Assembly (NCBI GenBank): GCA_033085395.1
Contig: JANQBS010000091.1
Coordinates: forward strand, 83,001 to 147,000
Source: Xanthoparmelia taractica
Lineage: Eukaryota > Ascomycota > Lecanoromycetes > Lecanorales > Parmeliaceae
Length of the DNA: 64,000 bases
Direction: 5' to 3'
This document shows, piece after piece, positions 34,932 to 45,910 of the stretch; the first letter of the stretch is position 1, and each line of letters starts with the position of its first letter. The notes under the pieces were generated by a model that worked only from the letters and a program-made list of their open reading frames with translations, made no database searches and had not been told where the DNA came from. The position numbers were made by a program, and so were the translations under genes.

Positions 34932-35817
34932 AGCAGGTTGGTTCCGGATAGGGTTGTGATGCCGTTGCTGGTCGACCGAACGAGTATCTCTACTTTTTAG
35001 ATGTGGATGAACGAGAGACGCCTGCCAAGACTACGCAATCCGATTAGATTTTGAAGAATCGCGTGATGGTGGTTGATTGGACGGTGTGGTAGGGGGACGG
35101 TGCGGTGGATCATGTAAGGTAGAAAGGGCGTAGAAGGCGAGGAAGGCAAACATGACACAGGTTTGAAAGCTGGCCGCCTATTGATTGACATGAAAGATGA
35201 TTATTAGTATTATTATCTTGAGTAGAAAACCCCCGTGTCACGGTGAAAACCATCTACTAACCAGCGAATATCTACGTACATGAGTTGATGCTGCTGTTCT
35301 TCCTTCTTATCCTGCAAAGGGAACCCTATCGTCAATCAGAACATTGCGCCGCCTTGAACCTCCCGATTGGGCGACGCATCATCACTCTTTCTTACACACA
35401 CACTCTCTCTGTGTCCTTCTCCCTCTTCACTCTACTACTTACTCTGACATTTGGCATACACATACTCATACTTCAGGCTTTATTCCGGCACCATTTTTAT
35501 CTTTATCTTTATCTTATTATCTTCATTATTGTTCACAGATCTGGGTGCTGCCTCGACACTCCGGAATTACATTCATTCACTGCTCTTTACCACAATCCGA
35601 ACATCCCACTGCTTCGAAATCCCTACGACTCTCCACTCCGATACAACAAATTACATGGTTCGCTGCCTTATCTAGGCACTTGCTTGACGGCTTTGCCTTC
35701 CTTCATTCCTGCACAGTAACTTGCCACCAAGGCTTCAAGAAGAGCGCTTCTGAGACTGTCTACCAACGACTGCTGCTCAGAGAAGGCAAACCCCATCCTC
35801 GCAAGGCAAGGCAAGAT
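34932..35817. other. Intergenic region with pyrimidine-rich promoter of RING-H2 gene
   Basis: Downstream flank of FIS1 followed by a CT-rich zone (35381-35450 with CACACACACTCTCTCTGTG) typical of fungal core promoters or 5' leaders. The open frame 35285-35719 reflects this CT richness, not a protein. A TTTATC repeat is listed separately. Confidence 0.5.
35494..35522. repeat. Short (TTTATC)n microsatellite
   Basis: About four imperfect TTTATC units in the pyrimidine-rich upstream region of the RING-H2 gene. Low complexity only. Confidence 0.75.
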
Positions 35818-37494
35818 ATGGCCGACCCAGGCGGACAGCAGCGAGAACTAGTCTTCTGTCACGCATGTTCAAATGAGTGGCTGCGAGATCAGCATGGTCT
35901 GCAATGCCCACAGTGCCATTCCGACGTCGTTGAGATTGTAAGTCTTCCCCTTGCCGAGCTTTTTTAGCTTACTATCGAAGACTACAACATTATTCACACG
36001 GCCTTTTAAGCGCTGACCCTTTCGACTGGCAGATCGACGAGCGTCATGATCCACGAGACAATCACGTCGATATCAGCGATGACGACAATGACGACGGCGA
36101 CGACGAGGCTACCTTAACCAACAATGACAGCCTACCCCACCATACTTTGAATCATCACAATCCCTGGCACGCAGAGGCGCCAAATCGCAACGAGCCTGAT
36201 ATTGAGCACGTTGAATGGAATCCTGCTCCGGGCGTGCATTTCGCTCGCACTTCCTATCGCTCATCTTCTCCTATGGGTCGAGGTCAGGCCGACGATCCCT
36301 TTGCGCCCCTGTTCCAAAGCATTTCCACCATATTTGAAGGCGCAGCAAATGCAAACGTTCCAGGTCGACCGCAAGGGAGGAACATCCGTGCCACCCAGCA
36401 TCCAACTCACATCCACCGCCCAGAATTTGCATCTCAGAATCCGTTTCCAAACCATCAGCATCACCACATCCATCATCACCATAGCCCATGGATTTCCGGT
36501 TCCGGGCCGCCGGGCGGTCGACAGGCGTTCACTGCAACAGGCCGGATATGGCCTCAGAATGGCCCCAATGCACCTTCGAACGACCGAACCATAAACAATC
36601 TCCACAGGTTAGTAGATGGCTGTTCTCAATAATTCTTCTTAACTAACCGTCCATAGCGTGCTCGCCACGATGCTACAATCGATGCAAGCCAGCATGGTCG
36701 ACCCTCATGGAGATGATGGGCAGCGCGCTGGTATGCCGAACCTGAACACATTCATCACACAAATGCTCGGCGGCGTCTCCGGAGATGCTGTTTACAGCGA
36801 AGAAGCCCTCGATCGTATAATAACGCAGATGATGGATCAGAACCATCAAGGCAGCGCTCCAGGTCCAGCATCCGCGGCAGCCATAGCTGCGCTGCCCAAA
36901 AAGCCAGCGGATAAGACTATGATGGGATCAGACGGAAAGGCTGAATGCTCAGTGTGTATGGACGCCGTAGACATCGGAGACGAAGTGACTGTTCTGCCTT
37001 GCAATCATTGGTTCCACGGAGAATGCGTGGGCGCTTGGCTCAAAGAGCATGACACCTGTCCCCACTGTCGAGCAGGCATTATGCCAAAGGAAGGCGGAAG
37101 CGGCGCTCCACGCTCTCCAGGTCAAACGCCACGACATACCCAGAATCCGTCCCCGGATACGAGTTCGCCCCATCCAGGCACCTCTCCAAGTCATAACGGC
37201 ATCAACCAGCGATTTCCTGTGCCAGGCGCTTTCACCCAGCCAGGCATGAACCAGCCGTACGTACCAGGCGGCTTTCACCAATATCCAGAACCGCAAGCAT
37301 TCGTTCTGCCACGAGGCCAATTGTCACAACAGCCTTCGCAGCAGAGCCAGAGGAGGAGAAGTAGCGCGAGGGGAAATGGCAATGGCAATGGCAGCAGAAA
37401 TGCAGCTGAAGGGAGCAGCGGAAGCAGCCAGGGATCCGGCGTAACAGGCTGGTTCAGAAATTTACGGGGAGGTGGCAGTAGTGGAGATCGATAA
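35818..37494 (+). CDS. RING-H2 E3 ubiquitin ligase with N-terminal zinc ribbon (RNF115/126-like)
   Basis: Three exons (35818-35937, 36033-36607, 36657-37494) give 510 aa. Residues 10-40 form a zinc ribbon (CHAC near 14-17, CPQC near 29-32) like the BCA2 zinc finger of RNF115/RNF126, which binds ubiquitin or clients. Near residues 328-370 lies a complete C3H2C3 RING: CSVC, then LPCNHWFHGECV and TCPHC. Between them are an acidic Asp-rich patch (ISDDDNDDGDDE), His-rich sequence (HHHIHHHHSPW) and a short helical block VLATMLQSMQ. The C-terminus is Pro-, Gln-, Ser- and Gly-rich with no clear fold. The role in protein quality control is inferred from human relatives. Confidence 0.85.
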
Positions 37495-37982
37495 TGAGCC
37501 GCGTTCTGTCAGTGTTGGCTGGCTGCTTGACTTGGCGAAGGCATCGTGGATGATTTGCAAATATAGCTGAGGTTTTCCTGGGATGAGCAGCCCAATGACC
37601 GTTTGCTATCTACTCGATGCTCTTTACTGATTTCAATTGCAACTGCGACATCATTGCATTGGGGGCGTTGGGAATAGAAAGGAAATGACCCCGCGGTTGC
37701 TTGCTGATAACCTGCCACTGCACCCCAAACCATGATGATGGCACGGTGGACCTGAGAACAGCGAATTCCTGGAGCGCCATTAATAGATAGCATGGGTTGA
37801 AATGATACCCAATGTACATACTGCTCCTTCTATATGAGACATTACGATGTGATTCCCAACCGTGATCCCAAGGTACCCTATCCACTGTCCTACTTGTACC
37901 CATCCCAGATATATATACAGGGAAAAGAAGCGTTATCTGCTAGCCAACCCGCTATGAACCCATGCAAAACCCGACCTCTATA
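37495..37982. other. Convergent intergenic region
   Basis: 3' flanks of the RING-H2 gene and BST1. Short motif-free frames only. Confidence 0.5.
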
Positions 37983-40900
37983 CTAGGGCCTCTTCTTCCC
38001 ACCTCTCTCGTTCCCGTCATCAATTCCCTCTAAGATATGACTCAGGCCCTGCAGTGACACTTCACTGCTGTAGAAATGCACTGCGACTAACCAAGCACAA
38101 ACCAAGTTGACGATATGGTGTAGTGCGTATGCGTATGTCACGCCATAGACTGCAGCGTAGACGGCGAGTATGAAGAAGAGGATGCTAGTAATGTGTCGAG
38201 CCCGCGATGTGACCCGAGGGATCATTTTGCCGCAGGTGAGGGTTTCGACTAATATTAAGTAGGGCATTATGGATAATACATTATGGTGTGAGGAGAACGG
38301 GGTGAGCCAGTGCACCGCCAGGTTATGGGCCCAGACGAGAAGGACAGGTATGTTGATGGGAAGAACCCAGAGCATGAGGATCAGCACTGAGTGAGAATAG
38401 TTGTAGAAATTGTAGTGGGCGCCAGATCGCTGTCCGACTTTTAGAATCCTTGTATTTTTGGACAGGCTCACATGGAGGGAGCTTACAGTTTCCCGAACCA
38501 ATCGTAGCGCCCGCGTGCACGTCGACAACTGTACCAGGACAGCGTCTAAGTAGGCGAACTGATACGGAATGAACGTTGACACCAAAAAGAGTAGCACCCA
38601 GGTGGTGATGATGCGTCTTCTGGGTGAGCTGGCAGCGAAGGCGGGAGCAACAGATCTTCCGCTACGGGTCGGTGGATTGATAAGTATTCGTCGTAGACGG
38701 AAAGCTGGATGTCGGCTTACCTCACATCCTCCACCCTTACCCAGGCCGGCCTAGCCGTTAAAAAATTGTACGGCAGGTAGAACAAGTTTGTCAGTCCCAG
38801 ACTTGCATAGTTGACGCCAACGCAAATACCGACGCTGATGAGGCCAAATAGCGGAACTAGGAACAAGAAGATTGGGTCTTGTGAGCCTAGTAAAAGGTCA
38901 TTCCTAGTGAAATCAATGGCATATTCCGTGGCATTTCCTCCAGAGCCAAGCCAGCCGGAAGATGGGGCTCTCGGAGACGCAGCACTCGATATTGTCAGCC
39001 CCAGTAAGGTCAGCGCAAGGAGTAACACCGGTAACGAAGTTTTCAGGCACATGTCCAAAGATTCTGCGAACGTGATAAAAATGCCTGCTCGGGGTCAGCT
39101 ATAGACTCGTCCGATTCGGAGGATTTGCGCCCACCACTGTCATCGTACACCTTGAACTGTCTTCGCAGCACCAGTGCGACAATAAATAGTGGAAAAGCCG
39201 CAAAAACCATCCTGTAGCGCATCACCAATTTCCCCATACTACCAGGTACATCGACATTCATCGCTACTTCAATTGAAGAGTTGCAGGTCGGATCAGACCA
39301 GAATTGCAATGTTACACCAGTATTGACAGCTTGAGCGTGCAAAGGCGGTGGCATGAACGGAGCCACGCCGTGCAAGCTGACGTTCGCAGCCTTCACATTC
39401 ACAAAATATTTGGACTCATGCGGTTCCGAGAGATACTGTCGCAGGAGTGGGGTGAAGAGCTCCGCATCATCGCCGCAGCCTTGCTTCTCTAGATTCAACC
39501 TGAACGCAAGCAGGCTCGAGTGAAGCGCGGGAATCTTAATCTCAGTCACGAAAGGCCTAGTCGCAGGTAGTTTGACACGTAGACCGAAAAAGAGGAGTCT
39601 ACGAAGGCCTAAATCGGTCTCGATGACTGAGTCGACTTTGTCATTGAACGCTGCGATGGCCCATCCTTGACTTGGTTCCGTGGCCCTGTCGACCACAGCG
39701 ACATATTGATATTCTGCGAGCTCTTCTAGATTATATTGCAGATAGGACAGAGGCTGCGCTTTGTCGTATGGATGTGCGGACATCCTTTTCGAAGCTGGAA
39801 GCCAAATAACGTCTGAGGCGGCATTTTTGCAGGCAAGTCTAGTAGAGCCAGAAGCATCACCGGACAGATCCATATTCATCGAGAATAGGGTTGAGGATTG
39901 GCCATGCTGCAACGGAAAGACGCTACAGAAAAGTACCTCGATCTGAGCAGTAGTCCTGGGAGCTTCCAATCGTTGATCAGACAGCAAGTTAAAGCTTTTC
40001 AGTCCCTGCGGGCTTCGCAGAGGCACCGGAAGAAGGTGCGCCTTTGGTTTCCCGGCACGACCAAAGTCTCTCAGGACAAGACTATCTCCCAAAGACACTA
40101 CGGAATTGGAGTTGTCTTCCAAGGTGAGCAATGTGGACGATTCCTCGTGTGGTAGCGTTTTCTCCACTACGTCTTCCATTCCGGTCAAGTACCACCTTCG
40201 AAAAATGCGCATTCGCTCTGCCCTTGGCTTTGTCTGCCCCGGTCGGTGTACGTCCAAAGAGCTGAATATTGATCTTACTATCGGCTTCATCAATTGAACG
40301 CACCACGTAGTTTGTATGTGATCCGCGCCGGTCCACACATTGGGTATACCGGAGGTAAAAACAGTGAACCCATGGGTGCTAGGTACAATAGATTCAAGAC
40401 TCGCAAAGTCCGAGGGCACCACTGTATCCAAGCCTCCACCAGCGATCGAGATCAAAGTGACATGCCACAAAGGGTTGTCGCTGGCCCACTTTTGTGTGTA
40501 AGCCTGTCTCCAATAGTCATTGACCTGCTTGTACGTTCGCACAGACTCAGCATCGACGGAGACTGGGGGTCTTGCGTGGGGCGCAGACATGGTAACAATG
40601 GTATTGATCGAGTTGGACTGGTAATTCGACATGGTAAGCATTGTTCGGGCAACAAAGCCGCCCATGGAATGGCCCACTAAAATGACCGAGCTGGGGTCAG
40701 GCAGACCAGGGTCACGCTGGGACCTTCGGGGATCATGGTAGAGTGACAGTATGTAGGCAACGGCATCGTTCAAGTACTCTGCTTGATCTAGTATGGTCTG
40801 GCCGTGAAAAGCGGAGAAATCTTCATTGAAATCGACGGAGAAGAAGTCCAAACTTGTCGTGCCATCTTTCAAGGCCCGGGCATCTTGCTGGATACTGTCG

Positions 40901-41619
40901 TGATAGTACGAGGCTGCTTCGAAGGCCAGGCATCTCGCTTGCTTGTAGCTTCCTGCATTGCCGGGTATGAACAGGATAGGGACACCTTTGACCTAAGGGG
41001 AGATTTAGCATACCGGCATTCGGATAAGTTTTACAGGGACTGCCACCTCCGGGTCCTCATCAAAGCCCCCTTCTCGGTACAAGTATAGACTATATTTGCT
41101 GGCAAAACGCGTGTGCTCGGTATCGAAATCGGAGAACTTGATGTAGATTGGCCGTGACCAGCACATATCGCAGCCCTTGGGATCAAGCTGTCGAGTCAAG
41201 AAGGCATGAACGATGAAGAGGAGGACAAGGGCGGACAATGCGGTAACACTGATGGTCAGCAATGAGCATGCCCAGGGGCTCCACGCCCGTGAGCGTCGCC
41301 AGCTACGAGGTTCGGGCATTTTGTCAACGTCCTGTCCTGGTGCCAGCGAGAGCTGCTTCTTGCTGGGAACGGGCTGCCGAGGGTCTGCTGGCGGAGACGG
41401 ATAGGCTCCATTAGGGGAGGGTTGAGCAAGGCTAATCGCCTTCTCGATTTTCCTCCGATCCAGGGTATCGGAGTGCCTTGTCACGTCGTACTTGGCGGAA
41501 GTGAAACTCTTTTTTTTGGCATGCTTGTTGTGTCCATGCCTGTAAGGGGGTACTGTGTCGGTTCGGATAGGGGCACTGTTGTCGGTATCCTCGGCGGAGC
41601 CCGACAACCTTCTGATCAT
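37983..41619 (-). CDS. BST1: GPI inositol-deacylase
   Basis: Five exons fit in phase (41619-41014, 40992-39135, 39084-38721, 38619-38487, 38429-37983), about 1135 aa. Bst1/PGAP1 removes the acyl chain from inositol of GPI anchors in the ER, needed for export of GPI proteins. After a hydrophilic N-terminus comes a membrane anchor (SLLTISVTALSALVLLFIVH), then FIPGNAGSYKQARCLA and the lipase nucleophile GHSMGGFVART (Ser ~311). The C-terminal third has many hydrophobic helices and the conserved AVHWLTPFSSHHNVLSIMPY. Apparent reading breaks are explained by two small introns: 39134-39085 (50 nt, CTGAC branch site, giving DDSGIFITFAESLD) and 38486-38430 (57 nt, no stop, in frame). Confidence 0.93.
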
Positions 41620-42363
41620 TGAACCAAGCAGCAGACAGATTCAGGCAGCATGAGAAGCCTGGAGACCCCTCTTGAATAAGGGCGCACAGCCCAGGGGATT
41701 TGAGAGGGTCGTCGACTCGTCGCGTTGTTGGTGTTGCTGTTTGGTGGTTGGGTCGAGCTATTACCAGGTAGGTTTAGGTAGGTAGATAGGGTCAACGGAG
41801 GCAAATGACCGATTTCCCCTCGCCCGCTCAATTATGAGAGTGGGAGGTATATTACATACAAGTTGATTTGTTTGAATTATCGATTACCGTGAACGAGCGT
41901 TGGGGGTGAAAGGACTTGGGAATGGTGCAAGTGTAGCAGGTCAAGGAAAGGACAAGGACCATGAACAGGACAAGGCTTCCCACGAGCTAACCTTTATCTT
42001 CCAGTACAACGCTAACACTAATCTATCCATCAAAATACTCTGCATTACTCCAAGGTAAGCAAGGTAGAAGTAGGGTAAGGTAAGCGTCATAGGGCTAGAG
42101 TAATCAAGTTTGACTGACTGAAGTCGTTACTTCATACTTTAGATATGCAATCATATTATTCCATAACCCCTACACGAAGAATCCAGTAGTTGCGTCCATG
42201 CACAACCTGAATGGCACATCTTCCCTACCAATTACCCTAGGCACCTGGCACAGCTGTCAAAAGCCCAGAACTCGACTCGACTACGGGCCGGCCCACACCC
42301 GCCCAACCCCAGAAAGCTTCCAATACTGAAGTCAAGTAAGCCCTGTCACTGCTGTCAGGGAGC
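41620..42363. other. Intergenic region upstream of BST1
   Basis: 744 bp of promoter for BST1 and 3' flank of IRC3. It contains clusters of GGTA/GGTAAG words (for example CAGGTAGGTTTAGGTAGGTA near 41765 and near 42055). No gene. Confidence 0.5.
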
Positions 42364-44970
42364 TCAGTGAGCGATTGGGCCAACGCGAATCTGTTCTCGC
42401 TGCTCCCGCTGCTCCAATTCCCTAATCTTCTCCTTCGCCCGGCTTTGGCGCTTCTTCTCGGCTTCAAGCTTGCTGAACCAACCTTTCGCCCCAAACTTGA
42501 TCTTGCTGATCATATCCGTCGCTTTGCCCTTGCTGATCATGTCTGCTGTCAACTGATCTGCCATTGGCCTGAATTTGTTGATAAGGGCCAGCTGCCCTTC
42601 TGTCGCCGGCTCTCTCCTCCATGCTTGTCCCTTATGAACAAAGATCCATGGGAACTTTAATAAAGCGAACGTATCGGCTGCGTGGACAGCATCAGAGAGT
42701 GTATCCGACTTTGCAATGACGCGCGGCCGCTTGTAAGGGCTCTTAGATTTAGACTGGCCGGGGCGGTCTCTTTCGGGCACTTTCTGTGTATAGGTGACAA
42801 GGAAATTTGTACCGGAGCCTACATCCGAACATTCAATGGTGACGTAGTCACCGCTCTGCGTCGACAGCACATATCGATTTTGTCCTACCATTACCCAGGC
42901 TAGTTGACTATTGCCACGTATGTGTCTTTCTCCTGAAGTATCATCAATCAGGTCGTAAACCGAGTCATAATCCGTAAAGGTGATAGTCGACCGTGATGAT
43001 AATAACGAGGTATCGGGCTTTACAGCACGCTCTTCGCGAATAATCTCAAGCTCCTTTCGTTCGTGTTGCGACTTCATTTGCTCAATATTCGCCTCGGTGA
43101 CCAGTTCCCCTGGATCGAGGCCAAATCTGTATCATGATTTCCAAGTCAGAGATGCTCGATAGAGAAATCTTATTGATCCTTAGACCATGTCTAGGGCTCC
43201 AAACACTTCAGAGATATGTCTCGAGACTTGACATTTGGTCCAAAGACAGAAACATGTACTTCGAGGATACGTACAGCGTCGGGGTCGTAACAATTCCGGC
43301 TTCGAGAGAGGCGACCATGTCGATAATATGGCAGTTTGCCTTCCCAGGGTAAAGCCGCATGCCGCGCCCAATCATCTGTACCAGGAGGTTACGTGATTTC
43401 GTCGGCCTCGCGAGGACAACGCAATCGATGTTTGGAATATCTGTCCCTTCAGTAAAGACGCCACAGTTTACAAGTACGGGATATTGCCGATTCTTAAACG
43501 CATCGAGTCTCTCGCTACGGACAAGCTTCGGCGTGTCGCCTGTGATGAACTTTGCCTGGATACCACGTCTGCGAAAGGCTGCGGTCAAGTCTGAAACATG
43601 AGCCAGGTCAACGCAAAACACTAATGTAGATTGCCGGCCGGCGGCTCTAGCCATCCATGCCCTCACAGTGATCTCATTCGTTTCCAGAGTATTGACTGCT
43701 CTAGAAAGATCTGCAACCTGGAAATCCCCTGCAGGCCCTTTTCTAACACCGGAAACATCTGCCTTGGATTGAACTGTGGTGAAAATGACATTGGAGAGCC
43801 ATTTCTCGCCGATCATGTCAACGTAATCCCTAAGCGCCTTTTTCAGTATATAGAGCTGATTCCAATAACCTCGCCGAACTTACTTGTGGTATACTATGTG
43901 ATCGATCGCATCGCTAAGCCTGAGTCCATCAAAGCGCGACAGCGTTGCCGACACCCCGACTAGAGCTGCTGGTGCTCGGAGACCAGCACTTGCCGAGTCT
44001 TTCAAGAGTAATCCAAAGTAGCCTAAAGTCTCCATGAATTTGGCAGCCACGATGTGATGCGCCTCGTCTACCAGGACGAGCTTAAATCGTTTGGGGTCAA
44101 ATTTCAGCATCCTATCCCCTGAGACAATGCTCCATATAGAAGCAACGGTAATATCTGCGCCACCAGAAGCATGCGAACTGCCCATTTCAATCTCAATGGA
44201 CTTAGTCGGATACGCATTCTTGCAATGTCGAGCGGCTTGTTCGACAAGCTCGCGGCGATGAACTAAGATCAAAGTTTGTGTGGCATCTGGTGTTGGTGCT
44301 TGGATGCGATCAATGAGTTGTGTGAAGATAATCTGCCATTCGATCAGTGATTGAATGGAGCGTCGTCTTGGCGAAATACTGTTTTGCCGCTGCCTGTGAA
44401 GGTTTGGAAGTCAGCGTCGGCTTAGAGAGCAGGCTTTTTGGAGAAATATCCAAAAGGAGTAAGAAGCCCCGCGAATCTTACGATACGGGTTCCCATTCGA
44501 ATAGGCAGTTTCGATACTCCTGAATATTTTAAAGAATGGTAATTGATAAGCAAAACTTGAGGGAGAAGCCACGGCAGGATTCTCCTCAGATATTCTATTC
44601 CAGCAGAGAAGATAGAACCAATTTCACCCACGGATGCTTGGGTTCCACAACGTGTTTGGCCCAACAGGTAAATGCTCGCAGTGCCTTTTGTCAAACTGAA
44701 GGTTGAAAAATAAGTCTGGGACAGTGAATGAAAAAGCGCACCAGTAGCTAAGGAGATTCCAAGCCTCCTGTGGCCCTTTTCAAGATAAGAAAGGACAGAT
44801 CCTATGCATTCTTCTTGGTATTCGCGGAGACGCATGGAAGCACTCGGGAATGAGACCGGCTCTGGCGCAGTGGTTGGGGTTAAGGTTGCAAGTCGCCGTA
44901 TATTGATCGTTGTACCATATGTTAGACGAAGCCTGAGACATGCAGTCAAGCTTTGAAGCGTTCGCTGCAT
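42364..44970 (-). CDS. IRC3: Mitochondrial DEAD/DEAH helicase IRC3
   Basis: Five exons (44970-44742, 44393-44380, 44332-43885 region ending at 43884, 43829-43275, 43126-42364) give 669 aa. Irc3 is a superfamily 2 double-stranded DNA translocase that protects mitochondrial DNA. A basic N-terminus (MQRTLQSLTACLRLRL) fits import. Motifs in order: MRLREYQEECI (Q-like), GISLATG|SGKT (Walker A, split over introns), LILVHRRELVEQAA, DEAHH, VGVSATLSRFDG, VFCVDLAHVSDL, FTEGTDIPNIDCVVLARPT and QMIGRGMRLYPGK. The C-terminal ~240 residues carry a basic helix-rich region. Exon 2 is only 14 nt yet supplies SGKT. Intron 1 is 348 nt, far longer than the other introns. Head-to-head with RRN5 across the retroelement. 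Confidence 0.9.
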
Positions 44971-45054
44971 GCCTCATGTTATCGGAGTGCTTGCGAGAGG
45001 AACATGGGAGAGAAAAATGGTAGGGCTGAGGCTTAGCACTATTCTACGAGTAAG

Positions 45055-45144
45055 TGTTACAAATGTGGGTGACGGATGGTTTGCAGCTACTGAGAAATCT
45101 GACTATATACAAGCGATAGGGCTGAGTAGTGCCACATTCCAACA
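45055..45144 (-). repeat. LTR of the miniature element (3' copy in element orientation)
   Basis: 90 bp, 85 of 90 positions identical to the copy at 45594-45683. Starts TGTTACAAATG and ends TTCCAACA on the plus strand. Four of five differences are transitions. Confidence 0.88.
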
Positions 45145-45593
45145 CTCCCTCTCAATACTTAGGCCTATCGCACACGTACTTCGTATAGCCTCTTCACGTA
45201 GCTCCCTCTGATCCTTAACGTTTAACACGTAGCCTTTTTAAAACCTTCCACCGCTCAATCGCTCGCTCGTGGATAAGAGAAAGAGTACTCGATTGACTGC
45301 TCCCTTTGGCCACCTGGCCTTAGAGCCTATTGTCTGACTCCCTCTGGCCCTCTGGCCTGAAGTCCGTCTACCCGTCATATTTCGATGGTGTCTCGTTGCT
45401 ATAGATATCGTTCCTTTGTTTCCTTCCTCCTGGCCAACGCCCCGACACTCCACTCGACAATACACGGGACTTCTGTTGCCCACCGCTGTGGGGCTTCCGT
45501 TGCCCAGCTCGACGTGGGGCTTCCGTACAACACTGTCGCCCAGTGAGGGACCCGTCACGGCTACTGGGACTCGCGCAGTCCGGGCTCATAGCC

Positions 45594-45683
45594 TGTTGCA
45601 AATGTGGGTGACGGATGGTCTGCAGCTACTGAAAAATCTGATTATATACAAGCGATAGGGCTGAGTAGTGCCAAATTCCAACA
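45594..45683 (-). repeat. LTR of the miniature element (5' copy in element orientation)
   Basis: 90 bp, starts TGTTGCAAATG and ends TTCCAACA on the plus strand. The primer-binding-site-like GGCTATGAGCCC (minus strand) abuts its inner end. Confidence 0.88.
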
Positions 45684-45910
45684 GTAAGGTACTTTACGTT
45701 ACTTACTGCTTCCAAAAACTACTTCACTGCGAGGCTGCAGCGAACACCGAAGTCCATGTAAGAAGGAGAATACTGCGACTTAGATTAGTCCATCTCATGG
45801 AACCTTTGTTCATTACTGACCGTTCAAAACCTTCATGTTGAGCCAAATTGAATGACTACGTTTAAATATCAATCGAGTCAGCAAATGATAAGCAACGCAT
45901 CGCTGCTCCT

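Larger units (their letters stand above)
45055..45683 (-). mobile_element. Miniature LTR retrotransposon (TRIM-like), complete, non-coding
   Basis: A 629-bp element bounded by two 90-bp direct repeats (45055-45144 and 45594-45683) with TGTTR...CAACA ends. The flanks are a perfect 5-bp duplication GTAAG (45050-45054 and 45684-45688). Read on the minus strand, the 5' LTR is followed at once by GGCTATGAGCCC, one mismatch from GGTTATGAGCCC, the complement of the anticodon arm of initiator tRNA-Met. Copia-type elements are known to use this half-tRNA as primer. Immediately before the 3' LTR stands the polypurine tract GAGAGGGAG. The 449-bp interior has no gag or pol and only short repeats (TGGGGCTTCCGT twice). 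It must have moved with enzymes from another element. Confidence 0.87.

Noticed and set aside
35285..35719. 144-codon frame upstream of the RING-H2 gene with hydrophobic character
   Set aside because: The hydrophobicity is a by-product of CT-rich promoter DNA (Leu, Ser, Phe codons).
39061..39160. Apparent frameshift in BST1 between DPEQ and the GIFITF membrane segment
   Set aside because: A 50-nt intron (39134-39085) with a CTGAC branch-like site and phase 1 ends restores the conserved reading DDSGIFITFAESLD, so no frameshift is needed.
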